Of a stretch of 64,000 nt of DNA, positions 49,901 through 61,743 are shown piece after piece (the first letter of the stretch is position 1; the number at the start of each line of letters is the position of its first letter). The notes under the pieces are model-generated. The model saw nothing but the letters and a program-made list of their open reading frames with translations, had not been told where the DNA came from and ran no database searches. Origin of the DNA: Gorsachius magnificus. Taxonomy: Eukaryota; Chordata; Aves; Pelecaniformes; Ardeidae. Made by a program: the position numbers and the translations under genes. The stretch is taken from assembly GCA_034008185.1 (NCBI GenBank), contig CM067082.1, positions 156,681,895 to 156,745,894 of the forward strand. Direction: 5' to 3'.

Positions 49901-52515
49901 TAAGTACTAATTAATTCTCATTTCTCATAAATACCTTGATTAAGGGTGACCACATTTCAGCCAGGCCCTCTCTGGTTGCTTTTAATCTGGCAGTGATACG
50001 ATTCTTGGTGAATCACAGCACAGAAAGCAGCCAATATGGATGGACTGTATCATTCCAGAACTACTCGAAAGCTTGCTGAATAGAGATGGACTGCAGCCAT
50101 GAAGTTATAAAACATAAGATTACTTTTTCCAGGAAATATCCCAAGACAGAACAAACTGATCAGTCAGCACTTTCACTATGATCTGAGGAAGAATAATTCG
50201 GTCTTTTCCAGTTTCCCTTCGACATTCACAGATACTATAAAGAGCCGACAAGCTTCAGGCTAAGGGATGAGGTCATGAACATCCTTTAAAGCCCTCTCTT
50301 GTAGTCATATCAAAAACACTGACAAGTTGACTTCTTGGAGATGCCCAGCACCTGCCTCCTGTAGGTTTCAAAAGAAGCCCCATGAGCGCTGACTGTCAGG
50401 GCTCTGACAGCAGCATCCCACTGGTGCCCCTGGTTGTCAGGATATGGCTCCCTCTCCCATACACAACTGGGTTATTGTCCTCCAACCTCTCATTTCCCAG
50501 ATTGGAGGAGAAGACGTCAGATTTTTGGGTGGGGAAGGGAGTTAATGTTAAGCAAACCTAACCTACACTATAAAGCTTGCTCCGTGGGTTCAAAGAGCAT
50601 GTCAGGGAGTGTTTGGGACACAGTGATAGGACAGACCCAGATGGGACTGGTGTATTGCTTACAAACGTAAAACACATCCTGGCCTTGGCAGTGCCCGCCA
50701 CCATCACATGCCAGGAAATGGGTTTTCTGCTGGTGCTTGTACTCAGGCCTTTTCCATTTTTAATCCCTTGATGACAAATTTATTTCTAGGCTTCCAAACT
50801 GTGCCCGTCAGCTCTATTCATTATATTTCTAAGGTGGTTCTGAACAGCATGATAATTATTCCACTTTTACTTATTGCTGGAAAACTTTTTTTCTGTGGGA
50901 CAAGGCAACTTTTGGTTCTCCCTTTCCATATAGATACACTACGCATGCTGGCTACATTTAGGAGAGATTGGACATGCAGCACACAAGTTCCCAATTCAAG
51001 GTCAGAAATGCAAGCCCTCAAAGTCTTGCACATTGAGTACGGGAAAAAAACTTCTTGCTGGGGCGTGTTGTGAGCCTAAGGGCTTTCTGCAAGGAAAGGT
51101 GAATTCCTACTAGTAATGGAGTACAGAAAGGACTAATAGGACTCCATGGAAATGGAAAGGTGAGTGTCTGGAATGATACAGGAATTTTTGTCTTTTGTAG
51201 TCTACCACTGCTGCTGAGAGGCAATCTGGGGTTTGTTCATGAGTAAATTAGAACACTGAAGAGGAAAGCATAATAATAAATAGGTCCAAACTGGTGATAA
51301 GTTAATGTAGGTTGTAGGTTAAGAAAAGCTTCCTAATAACAAGAGCGAGTTTCTGGAAGAACCTCTTCTTACAGTAATGAGGGAAACCAAGCTAAATGGG
51401 GAAGAGGTGGATGATGCTGTGTTGCATTAACAGTGGTCCAAGAATTTCCATTTTAATTCTGTGGTCCTATCAGGACAACCTTCAGTTCACCTTCATATGA
51501 CCACTTCAGAGTGCAAGATCAGTCATTATGAGCCACAACTGATGAAATATAAGCAACCAAAAGTGAGCCCATTAATAAAAAAGAAGGATCCCGCTAACTC
51601 TGACCATGGACCTGGCTTGTCGTATGGACTTGCCTAGAGATTCCTGCTGGTGAGGCCGCTGCCTCTGCTTCCCCTACTATCGTGCTTGGTTTCCCATTCC
51701 CATAGGGAGCATCTGGCCCTCATTGTGCCCTGACAGTAGATGCCTGAGTCTGTTGGAGTTGTCTTGTTCTTCTAACAGAAAACTATCTGGAAAACCTAGC
51801 ATCTCTTAGTAGGACACAGTTAAAGCAGAGTATTATCAATTTACTCCACCTGGAGTTCCCCCTAACACCAGGAAAACCTCAGCCCAGGAGCCAGCTCCTC
51901 AGATTTGCAAATCACTCCAGACTAAGCATCTCTGACTAACTCTTTGGGAAAATTCTCTTTCTCCATGCTGGAATTTGATTTGGACTTTGGTCTCTGTTCC
52001 ATATTAGTCTGGCAGTACAAGATACTGAAAACTTCGTTTTCCATCTTGTGTCTTTTCTGATTGGGCACTTGCCTATTATATCTGCAATGGTGTCAAGGTT
52101 TGGCAATTCTGATTCCAGAGATCAGGCCGGGGTTTGTTTAGTTTTAGGAAGAGGGGTGAAGCATGCATGCAGAGGAATAGTAAATTCTTTTTTTGATTGA
52201 CAGTATGGGTAAAATCTAAGCTAGACTCCAAATGAAATTTGCTTGAGGTGGTGGCGCTAACCGTTGTCTTCTGGCAAAACAGGTCTGAGCTCACATTACC
52301 CATAAAGGGTGGTCCGGGATCCTACAGTGCGTCTTCACACTCATCCGAACTTAACTCCAGTAAGTAAGAGGCCCTTTTAAACCAAGTAATGAGATTAGTT
52401 TGATCTTCTAACTTCACAGAGAAAATTAGAGGTGCTTTAGTGGTACCTCACTGAGCATCCCAAGGAGCTTAGTGAGTAGGCCTCCATGCCTTATGCTAAT
52501 CAGAACATTAGGCTT
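46907..52515. other. Unique non-coding sequence
   Basis: No gene is seen. 47180-47205 is weakly GATA-repetitive. A TATAAAAGG at 46941-46949 on the plus strand matches a TATA box, but no coding sequence is evident downstream. A 121-codon frame at 50708-51073 lacks any motif. Confidence 0.55.
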
Positions 52516-52745
52516 AATCACAGAATCATTTAGGTTGGAAAAAGAACTGTAGGATTATCAAGTCCAACCATTCCCCTAACCCTGCCATCCCACCACTAAA
52601 CCCTGTCCCTAAGCACTGTGTCTGCCCAGCTTTTAAATACCCCCAGGGATGGGGACTCGACCCCTTCCCTGGGCAGCCCCTTCCAGTGCCTGACAGCCCT
52701 TTCATTGAAAAAATTTTCCTAAAGTCTAACCTAAACCTGCCCATT
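52516..52745 (-). mobile_element. CR1 LINE 3' fragment, minus strand
   Basis: The plus strand begins with 'aatcacagaatcatttaggt', then 'tatcaagtccaacc', 'ctgccatcccaccactaaac', 'cccagggatggggactcgac' and 'gggcagccccttccagtgcc'. It ends near 'aacctaaacctgccca'. It is the same subfamily as 15514-15622 and the pair at 53528-54160. Confidence 0.95.
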
Positions 52746-53527
52746 GATTGTACAATGCTCCTGTGAACTAATTCTTTATGGCTCGCTGAAAGAAAGCAAT
52801 TAAATACACAGTAAAAAAAAAATCAACTCTGCTTTGCTGAGCATATGATTCAAGCTGAGGAGGATCAAGAACTGGGAGAAACAAGGATGCTTTTACTTAC
52901 AGGTGTTGGAATTAGGTTAAATGCTGGGAAAGAAAAATAAAACATAACAGTCCTTCATAATAAACTACCAAATAAGAAAACACTTGGCCAAAGGGTCTGT
53001 TATTTCCACATTTATCCTTAACTGGGCAAGTGGACATATACATGTCATCAAGAAACTCAGTGAATTTTGTGACTATAATATTTATATATTTCTGTCAGTG
53101 TCACAAACAAAATATGAACAAACAAATAATAATTCAGCATCTTGTCAGAAACAAAAACTGTTATGTATGGAGTGGTTTAACAGATATCTGATGTTAGAGC
53201 TTACAGAGTTTCTAAAACAAACTGGGTTTGGTTATTTTCTTTTGGGAATAACATAGGTATATTCAATCTGCTGGATAACGTAAGTCAACATCCATCTGGC
53301 AATAATAACTCCCTGCAGGGGAAATAGAGTGTAGCATAGGCATAACAGCACTTTGTCTTTCTCTCCTCTCCTTTGTGGACATGTTTGGATGTACCTTCAG
53401 TGAGAAGCATGATCTGTACAAGAAGGGCAGATATTCCCTCTGGATATGATGAGACCCTTCTAGCAGGTCAGCCTGAGTTTATTTCCCAAGCCAGCAGAAC
53501 CCAACAGATCAGCAAAGATGCTAAGGA
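52746..53527. other. Unique sequence between CR1 fragments
   Basis: No gene is seen. A 90-codon AT-rich frame at 52984-53256 has no motif. Confidence 0.55.
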
Positions 53528-53720
53528 TTCTCTGAAAGGGTTGTCAAGCACTGGAACAGGCTGTCCAGGGAAGTGGTTGAGTCACCATCTCTGCAGGTAT
53601 TTAAAAGACATGCAGATGTGGCACTTAGGGACATGGTTTAGTGATGGACTTGGGAGTGGTTGGACTCAATGATCTTAAGGTCTTTTCTAACCTAAATGTT
53701 TGTATGATTCTATGGTTCTA
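53528..53720 (+). mobile_element. CR1 LINE 3' fragment, plus strand
   Basis: It runs from the end of ORF2 (attctctgaaagggttgtca, then agcactggaacaggctgtcc) through 'ttaggtcttttctaacctaa'-like UTR sequence (here 'aaggtcttttctaaccta') to the tail 'atgattctatggttcta'. It is the inverted partner of 53898-54160. Confidence 0.94.
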
Positions 53721-53897
53721 AGTTTGTGTAAATATGTTTACAGCCATTAACGTCCCATTTGCTGCCTAGTCCTGTTTTCTGGTTTCCTTGTATATTTAAT
53801 GCAAAGGAACAGAAGACACAAGGATGTGGGAGAGGGAGTCCTTGCGATGGATTCTTCAACAGCTGAGTAGTCTTTTCTGGATTGGATTCACTTATCA

Positions 53898-54160
53898 TAG
53901 AATCACAGAATCATAGGATCACTTTGGTTGGAAAAGACCTTTAAGATCAGAGTCCAAGCTTTAACCTAACCCTGCCATCCCACCACTAAACCATGGCCCT
54001 AAGCACCTCATCTATCCTTCTTTTAAAGACCTCCAGGGATGAGGACTCTACCACCTCCCTGGGCAGCCCATTCCAGAGCCTGACAACCCTTTCAGTGAAG
54101 AAACTTTTCCTAATGTCTAGCCTAAACCTGTCCTGGCACAACTTCAGACCATTTCCCTTC
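53898..54160 (-). mobile_element. CR1 LINE 3' fragment, minus strand
   Basis: The plus strand starts with the doubled tail complement 'tagaatcacagaatcatagg'. It continues through 'ggttggaaaagacctttaag', 'ctgccatcccaccactaaac', 'gggcagcccattccagagcc' and 'gtctagcctaaacctgtcct'. It corresponds to the same CR1 region as 53528-53720 and extends about 60 bases further into ORF2. Confidence 0.95.
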
Positions 54161-56670
54161 TTAATTTCAGGCCTCTGTCATTTAGATGTCGAAACCATAG
54201 CCAGTCATACTAGGCTCCTAGTTAAAATTATTGGAGAGAAAAAGGCACTTCCAGAGAGCAACTTGTTGAATTTATGGTGGAATTGCCCGCATTTGTGTCC
54301 CTTCATTGACTTTAGAGGAGGATTGGAGTAGGTGGCTCAGACTCATGTACCTCACTTCAAAACTCCTAAACTAGACCAGAGTAACCCTGGCTGGGAGATG
54401 CACATCCCGAATTGCAAGCTCTCTCCTACTTTATGGTAGCAACCACAAAGCGTCCCAATTGCACCAGGCACATGGGCTCACAACGGAAAAGGGCTGTGGC
54501 ATTGGTCTTGCTGTAGGAGGGTGTGAGGTGGGAATCCCTCATGAAAGCCTCCTGCTGAGTGTGTTCATCTTCCAAAAGCACAGTGTTTTTCCTCCCAGAA
54601 GGCACGGTTAAATAAAACTAATAGATTAAAATGCCTTGTATTTGGCTAGTGTGATTTCTCTGACTACAACGGAATTTTAGAGAGCAAGAGGAAAAGAAAA
54701 AAAAAAAAAGATTGAAAGGCATTTGAGAAGAGTGGCTGCTTGTTTTTACTTCTCCTGAATTATGGCTAATTTCCTTTGAAGTTCTGCTGACTTTGTACCA
54801 CAGTGTGTTACAGGGAATTAATCCATCTTCCCCTTGCCTGTTCTGGAGGTGCACTTCACTCTTTCCCTCTTTCTTCACAACCGCACCCCAAACTCACCCA
54901 CCACCTCCTCTCTGACTCGCCCTGCTTCACGTGAGAGCAGAAAGCAGTTTCAGCCTTTAGCCAAGAAGTGACTCTGGACTTGGCAAGATGGATGGACAGG
55001 TTTACATTAAAAAAAAAAAAAAAAAAGGGAGTGGGGGAGAAGAAGGTGTGTTTTATTTTACGGGAAACAGGCCTTTGCAGAGCTTTCCAGGGAAGATAGT
55101 CAGGGGACACTTTGCCATTTAAACTGACAGCTCTATAGCAAAGACTCTGGAAAAAAATACAGTGATAAAGTGCTCAAGGTTTTATAGGCCTTTAGGTACA
55201 AAAAATAAACCAAAACAAAACAAAACCCCCAGCAACCCTCCACTGGCTAATATCACAGCTGATGTGGCTTAGGTTTAGCTAAAGACCATGACAGTTATGC
55301 AAGCTCTTCTGTATAGCTGGGCTTATTTCTGAACAGAAGGAGAAATGTGACTGCATTTAACTTTTCCTCTGTGACTGCTCCTGAAATTAGGTTTAATATC
55401 GCCACAACTCTGGATATGATTTGCAAGCAAAGCAAAAGTCAGTTCTGTCTGACTACCAGCAGGCAGATGCCCAATACAGAGGACATTTCTTGAAGGTGAC
55501 CTGACTTACCTCTGTGAGCTGGTGAGAAGAATAACTGGATGTTACACTTACAATAACTGCCAATGGGTATTTTCACTATTTTTAGCTGTTAGGTGCTCTG
55601 TGGAAATAGGAGGAAAAGGGAGGAGAAGGAAAGAAGGTAGACTTGTGGAAAAGGCTTTAAACCATGCAAAGTCAACGGAGAAGTAGAGCAGACTCAGCCA
55701 GGAATGCAGGACACATTCGCTTCTTACATTCACTCAATTTTTCCCTTCTTGGTGCAAAGATGCCAGTTTACTGCAGCTGAATCCAAAGACCTATTCTGAT
55801 TCACAGACAACCATACTGAAGGGACATATTGAGCACAGATACAGTGATACAGAAACTAAAACACTTGTGTCACTCTTATTCCACCCTGCCAATGAGAAGT
55901 CTGTATACAACACTGTAGTTCAAGGCCAAATTCTGGGGACTGAGGAGGTTTCAGAGATTTTGCTTGTTTCTCTAGATCTGCCATGTTATTTGCCAGGTGT
56001 CTTTGAGATTTTCTTGTTTGTTCTTCCAAGTCTTCAGAGTGGTTTTGTTTCCCTGCCATGAAAAATCTAGTGTCCGTGGGGCAAAAAAATAAAAATCAAT
56101 GAATAAAAGATGCTACTGAATTTTTTCTTCCGACAATATGCTATCAGTGGGTGGTATAGTGCTGTTACACCAGCTGGTGATCCTACTCAAGGATATCAAT
56201 ACAAATTCATGTTCTGGACATATCCATTTTATCTGCATAGTAATGAAAAGTAGACTTCATCTTTTGCGGGTACCATGTTTTTATCTTTTTCAGTGGGGAT
56301 ACGGCTGAAACTATCACCTGAAGAATCAAGCCTGACTTTTCAGATGAAGCTACAAGGATCTTTAAAGTTCAGCTCATGAAGGCTGTGATCCTGCTCCTGG
56401 TATGCTAAAGTTGGTCCTAATTTTAGTGTGGTACAAGTCTGACCAGCTCAGCATTTAAATGAACCCTGTGCTCAAGGAAGGGAAATCTGGGTAAGAGAAA
56501 ATGGAATAGGTAAACATAATCAGTTGGGTCTAGCTAATAGTTTTGTCCTTATGCATTGCTGTCTTGAAGATTTGAAATGCAACAGCTGACACAGCCTTCC
56601 TGTGCATAGAATCTGCTTGCCAATTTTTACCTGTCAGGATGGTCATGAAATGGTTAATTTTCCAGTGGCA
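54161..56670. other. Unique non-coding sequence
   Basis: No gene is seen. An A18 run at 55009-55026 and an A-rich run near 54695-54710 are the only simple repeats. A small open frame pair at 55856-56061 overlaps on opposite strands and is not convincing. Confidence 0.55.
55009..55026. repeat. A18 homopolymer
   Basis: A run of about eighteen A is followed by a purine-rich stretch. No retrocopy body is recognisable on its 5' side. Confidence 0.9.
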
Positions 56671-57697
56671 TCCAGAGAGTAGTGGTCAATGGCTCGACAT
56701 CCGGATGGAGACCGGTGACGAGTGGTGTCCCTCAGGGGTCCGTACTGGGACCGGTGCTGTTTAATGTTTTCATCAATGACTTAGACAGTGAGATCGAGTG
56801 CACCCTCAACAAGTTTGCGGATGACACCAAACTGAGTGGTGCGGTTGACACACCAGAAGGACGGGATGTCATCCAGAGAGACCTGGACAGGCTGGAGAGG
56901 TGGGCCTGTGTGAACCTCATGAGGTTCAACAAGGCCAAGTGCAAGGTCCTGCACCTGGGTCGGGGTAACCCCCGGTATCAGTACAGGCTGGGGGAAGAAA
57001 GGATGGAGAGCAGCCCTGCCGAGAGGGACCTGGGGGTGCTGGTGGATGAAAAGCTGGCCATGAGCCGGCTATGTGCGCTGGCGGCCGAGAAGGCCAACCA
57101 TTCTCTGGGCTGCATCAGGAGAAGCGTGGCCAGCAGGTCGAGGGAGGGGATTCTGCCCCTCTACTCTACTCTGGTGAGACCTCCCCTAGAGTACTGCGTC
57201 CAGCTCTGGAGCCCTCAGCACACACTGGAACTCTTGGAGCGGGGCCAGAGGAGGGCCACAAAAATGATCCGAGGGCTGGAGCACCTCTCCTGTGAGGCCA
57301 GGCTGAGAGAGTTGGGCTTGTTCAGCCTGGAGAAAAGAAGGCTGTGGGGAGACCTGATTACGGCCTTTCAATACCTAAAGGGGGCCCATAGGAAAGACGG
57401 GGACAATCTTTTTAGTAGGGCCAGCTGTGACAGGACAAGGGGTCATGGTTTTAAACTAAACCAGGGTAGGTTTAGACTGGATCTAAGGAAGAAAGTCTTT
57501 ACAATGAGGGTGGTGAAACACTGGAACAGGTTGCCCAGAGAGGTGGTGGAGGCCCCATCCCTGGGAACATTCCAGGCCAGGTTGGCCGGGGCTGTGAGCA
57601 ACCTGATGTGGTTAAAGGTGTCCTTGATCACTGCAGGGGGGTTGGACTAGATGACCTCTAGGGGTCCCTTCCAACCCAAAACATTCTATGATTCTAA
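56671..57697 (+). mobile_element. CR1 LINE, 5'-truncated, 1.0 kb, best preserved
   Basis: It begins inside ORF2 just before [20 protein letters not shown] and ends in a complete 3' UTR ('gatcactgcaggggggttgg', 'actagatgacctctaggggt', 'cccttccaacccaaaacatt') with the tail 'attctatgattctaaa'. It has no internal stop and keeps many CpG dinucleotides, both signs of a younger age than the other copies. It is a different subfamily from 6140-7938: it encodes [20 protein letters not shown] rather than YKYLKGG. Confidence 0.96.
56682..57650 (+). pseudogene. CR1 ORF2 C-terminal fragment, frame intact (322 codons)
   Basis: This is the 3' part of the CR1 reverse transcriptase with no stop or frameshift. 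Motifs in order: [36 protein letters not shown] (catalytic Asp pair at residues 47-48, bases 56820-56825), [87 protein letters not shown] and [20 protein letters not shown]. The endonuclease and the N-terminal half of the polymerase are missing through 5' truncation, so it is not a working enzyme. It has GTG, not ATG, at its first codon; there is no true start. The frame has stayed open simply because the insertion is recent. Confidence 0.93.
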
Positions 57698-60600
57698 ATT
57701 TTTTTCCCAGATCCACTTCTTCTAGCTCCAAGCATTTAAATAAAACAGTTCTCGGCTTTGATTTTTTTTTTTACTGTTAGTCAGAAAGAAGCAATGCCAA
57801 GTATCTCATGGGTAGAGTTGTCTGTTTGCCTCTAAGAGCAAAACTCTCATGGACTTAATCCAGATGTCTGTGATTTTGTCTGAGATGCATGGCAGTCTTG
57901 CTGCTACTTACTGTAGAGCAGATGGGCACTTCTTAACTGAGACACTTCTAAATCAAGACATGTTCTCAGCGTGACTTGCCTCTATGTTCAAAGCCATTTT
58001 GGTCGTTATTATTTGGGAAGTGGGAGGAATTTCTTTGGGAGCAGGAAAAAAATCCCCCAGGAGGAATTTGTTCCCCTAGTCAGAACTGGAAGACACTTGG
58101 TGCAGGTAGGTCTCCCAGAAAGGGGGGTCCACCAGGCCTTTCAGAACCCATCTGACTCCCTGGCAACTCACAGCTTCAGGTGTGAGGGAGCTCTTGGTGT
58201 CCACCACAGTTTTCATTTTAGGATTGTAGTGAGAACTGAAGCAGTGTGTCTTACTGAAAACATTCTTCATGAAAAGGGTGTTTGGGAGAAATATAACATT
58301 GTGAGATGAGTAGGAGGTCTAATTAAATGATCTAATTCCACTCAGGCCTTAAAGTCTGAGAAACCTGACTTGACAGCTTCCTTATGTCTTTGTATCTTTC
58401 TGTCGGGCTAATGTTTCCACAGGGGAGTTGTATACTGCTGCCCTAGATGGTTTGATCAAAGAGCTAGAAAGAAACTTAAAAACTTAATTCCTTATTCTAC
58501 TGCCTTCTTTATTGATCTTATGCAAATTATTTAATTTGGCCATGGTTTAGTTACTACTCTGATTACTGAATAAGGCAGTACTTTCTTCGCTACTGAGACT
58601 AGGAGTTTCTCAGGACAGGGATGGTCTGTTGCAAATTATAAGTTTTGTACAGAACTTAGCATAATAAAATGCTAATCTTGTGTGTAGAAGAGCTTCAACA
58701 ACAATTATAATTACAATGTGCAAACAGCTTCTTGGGAGGCTGCAACGCTAGACTGTTGGCCTGCAGATATTTATCTTACACTTGCCTCTTGGGATGGAAA
58801 ATGGGTTGGAGAGGAGTTCAATTCATGCTCATCTTGATTTACCATTGATTGATTCAGCAAAACTAAAGCATATGATAGGAAACTAAGGATCATCTTCCAG
58901 GCTCAGGGATTGCTTAAGTGTTTCTGAATGCGTTTATGATGGGAGGTTGCACACTAGTAAGATTTATTAGGCCTGGCAGTCCATGCGCATGTTTGTTACA
59001 TGATTAATACAGTTAAAAGTTCTGAATCAACAACCTCCAAATATTGTCTCAGAACTTGCCAAGGAAAATCTGCAACTCCGACCCATCCAGAGAACAGTAG
59101 CAGCTTTTATACTACTGTATTTCAGCATTAGAGAGTTGTCTTGCAATGTTAGTGATGGTGATGTGGGCTGGGGGAGAAGAAGTGAAATAGTTGTGGGTAA
59201 AAAAAAAAAGAAACAAAACAAACTACAGATAAAGATTTGGGAGGGTGTGTGGAGAAAGACCGATGAACAGAACTGAGCAGTTAAGACTGTCCTTGATTTA
59301 AAGTGCCAGTGGTGCCAGTGCAAGTTCTTCTGTTCCCCATCCTCTTCTAGAGATGGAGCAAATTAACCTGGGCTGAATTGTGAGAAAAGCCCATCTAAAC
59401 CACGCTGCTCTAATTCTTTCTCTCTTTCTTTTATTTTCCTTTTTCTTTTATTTTCTTTTACCACCTATAGAAAACGTTGGCAAACCTCAGGTACTTTTAG
59501 TTCTATTTAGCTATGGAGAAGCTTTTCCTAACACTGCAGATTACCCTGTCCAAAGTAACAAATGTCTACCAAACCTCAAAGTTAGGAGAAGAGTTGGGCA
59601 TGATCCTTTTCTGTAACTCCTATATACAAACAGCAAGACTTTCCAAAATCATGCAAGGCTACAAGAAACCACTGACAGTACAGTATTAAAAAGGCAAAGT
59701 AAATGTCTACTCACCTGTTTCCAAGAACCAGCAAAAGCTGAGGACCACCCTGTGTATGAGACTGTTCTGTAGAATCATTTTTTTCAGCACTTTCATAGAT
59801 GAATAGCATCCAAAGACTACTATGATATGCTAAACTGACCTGACTCCACCATTAACTGGACCATGGAATTTTACCTGATAAGTTCTGAAAATAATCTGCA
59901 AATCTACTGTTGAAGTCTAGTACGTATTACGTGATCAGAGGTGAAAACAAAGCATAAGTCACAGCTCCATGAAAACTCCTCCCACAATAAATTATCCTCT
60001 GATTTCTTACCACTCTGAACCTCCTGACTTCACATTATAGTATTTTGGTATTATTGCCTCTGATGGATTAAAGATCCTTCTGATGCAAACAGGTATGTGC
60101 TACAGAAGGAATAAAAAATGCTTGCTATGAAGAATTTTCTTCTATCTCAGGAGCAAACAAATGCTGATTTTACCTCACCTGCTAGTAAATTAGGCCTAGA
60201 GAGGACACAATAAATACCCTTTACATAGATTTTGCACTTACACCACCACTGCTAGTAGAAAGCAACTTCAACCGTTCACGCTGAGGATGCATCTGTCAGT
60301 TGGATCACAGAGGAGTGTCTGGTCCATGAGTGAATATGGAAATGTATGTCATTTCCCAGCCCATACTCAGAATCTGTCTTCCTGTGAAGTTTTGCAGCTC
60401 AAGACAGCCTGTTCCACACAAGGATCAAAACAGCAACCCCATCTTCCTTTCAAGTATAACTCCTTGCTGACCTTCTCAAAGGGCAGTATCTCAGGGTGGA
60501 AATATTTATGGAAAACAGATCTGCTTGTTTGCACCATGATCACAACACAGCAGCTCCTCAGAATTACGGTGTTCTTGGCTCTTTGTCCCAGGTCCAGGGT

Positions 60601-61184
60601 CTGAGTTAGAGGAGGATCTTGACCAGCAGATGAAGTAGTGAGATCACTGCCTATTGCATCCATACATTTCATTGTCTTTACCTGCTAGTATCTATTTGTT
60701 TGTTTTCTTGAGTTGTACACCTTTTTTATATACACATTCAGCTTTTAAGCAGCATCTTTCCCAACAGAGCAGAGCACACAGGCAAGCCTCCTGGATCATT
60801 TTTCTATCTAACAGTCTTTGGTTAACTTTACTGTCATTTTCCAGAACAGAGTCAAGTGAATTACCTATGTGCTGGAGGCTTATAGAAGCAGAATGTATAA
60901 AAGAATTATAATTTTTCCTTATCTTTTTACCTCAGTTCACAACAGGCTGAAGCCAAATAAGATCTGACACAAAGGCAACATGGACAGCCAGAATGTCTGG
61001 GCATCAGAAAAACTGCAATAGCCTCAAAACTGCTAAAAAAGACTGAACAGCAGCAGCAAAGCTGTAAATCTCAAGACAAATACACTAAGAGCATGTAAAA
61101 GAAACAGATATTTTCCTGTTGGCTTTGGGAGAAAAAAAATAAAGTCAAAGTCAAATCTTGGCTGTGAGCCCACGTTGGGCACAA
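57698..61184. other. Unique non-coding sequence
   Basis: No gene is seen. A pyrimidine-rich stretch (ctttctctctttcttttatt and following) covers about 59407-59460. A weak CR1-like phrase near 58306-58350 was not accepted. Open frames reach about 112 codons without motifs. Confidence 0.55.
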
Positions 61185-61310
61185 CCCGTCCAAGGCCACA
61201 CAGTCAGCCAACAGCAGAGCCCTTGTTGCACACTTGGGGTACCAGTTCTACTCCCTGAACAATGCTCCCTCTCGCTACCCACTGCACCCAGATAAATAAC
61301 CCTGTTCTAA
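61185..61310 (-). mobile_element. Possible MIR-type SINE remnant, minus strand
   Basis: The plus strand 'gtccaaggccacacagtcag' and 'ccaacagcagagcccttgtt' resemble the complement of the MIR box 'gctctgccacttactagctgtgtgaccttggg'. The following 'ctctcgctacccactgcacc' fits the complement of its 5' head. The match is patchy but in the right order. Confidence 0.4.
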
Positions 61311-61535
61311 AACCACCATCTTAACACAGAGCTCGGTAAAAGGTCCAAGAAATGTTACCCCTGTGAAGTTAATCAGGAAGCAAAGATTTGGATGGGCAGA
61401 CAGGACCTCAGCCACAGGCAATCAGCTGACACTGGATGGTCAGCCTTGCTTCACATTTCGGGATTATTGTCCCGATTTCTCTTCTGTGGTTAGCCGCAGC
61501 CAATCAGGATCCAGGCTTAGCAGAGATTTTCTTTT

Positions 61536-61580
61536 GGGGGGTGGGGGTGTGGGGGGGGGATGGTGGTGGTTGTGGGGTTG
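61536..61580 (+). repeat. G-rich tract with G-quadruplex potential
   Basis: On the plus strand there are runs of six G (61536-61541), five G (61543-61547) and nine G (61551-61559), then GGTGGTGG and GGGG. Four or more G3+ runs with loops of 1-3 bases meet the usual intramolecular quadruplex pattern. The complementary C-rich strand could form an i-motif. Confidence 0.85.
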
Positions 61581-61719
61581 TATGAGACAAAAAGTATTCC
61601 GGCCTGAAAGTTTTGTAAAGTGACACTGGGTTCTTATTTCTTTTGGCCACCACATGCAGCTGCATAGGGAGCAGAAAAGCCACATGAACTACATTATAAA
61701 GCCAAAACAGCACTCTTGC

Positions 61720-61743
61720 TTTTTTTTTTTTTTTTTTTTTTTT
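61720..61743. repeat. T24 homopolymer
   Basis: A run of about 24 T. If it is the poly(A) tail of a minus-strand retrocopy, no body is recognisable to its right. Confidence 0.9.

Noticed and set aside
58306..58350. CR1-like UTR phrase on the plus strand
   Set aside because: Only a vague similarity to the 'actagatgatctc' region, with no tail octamer after it.
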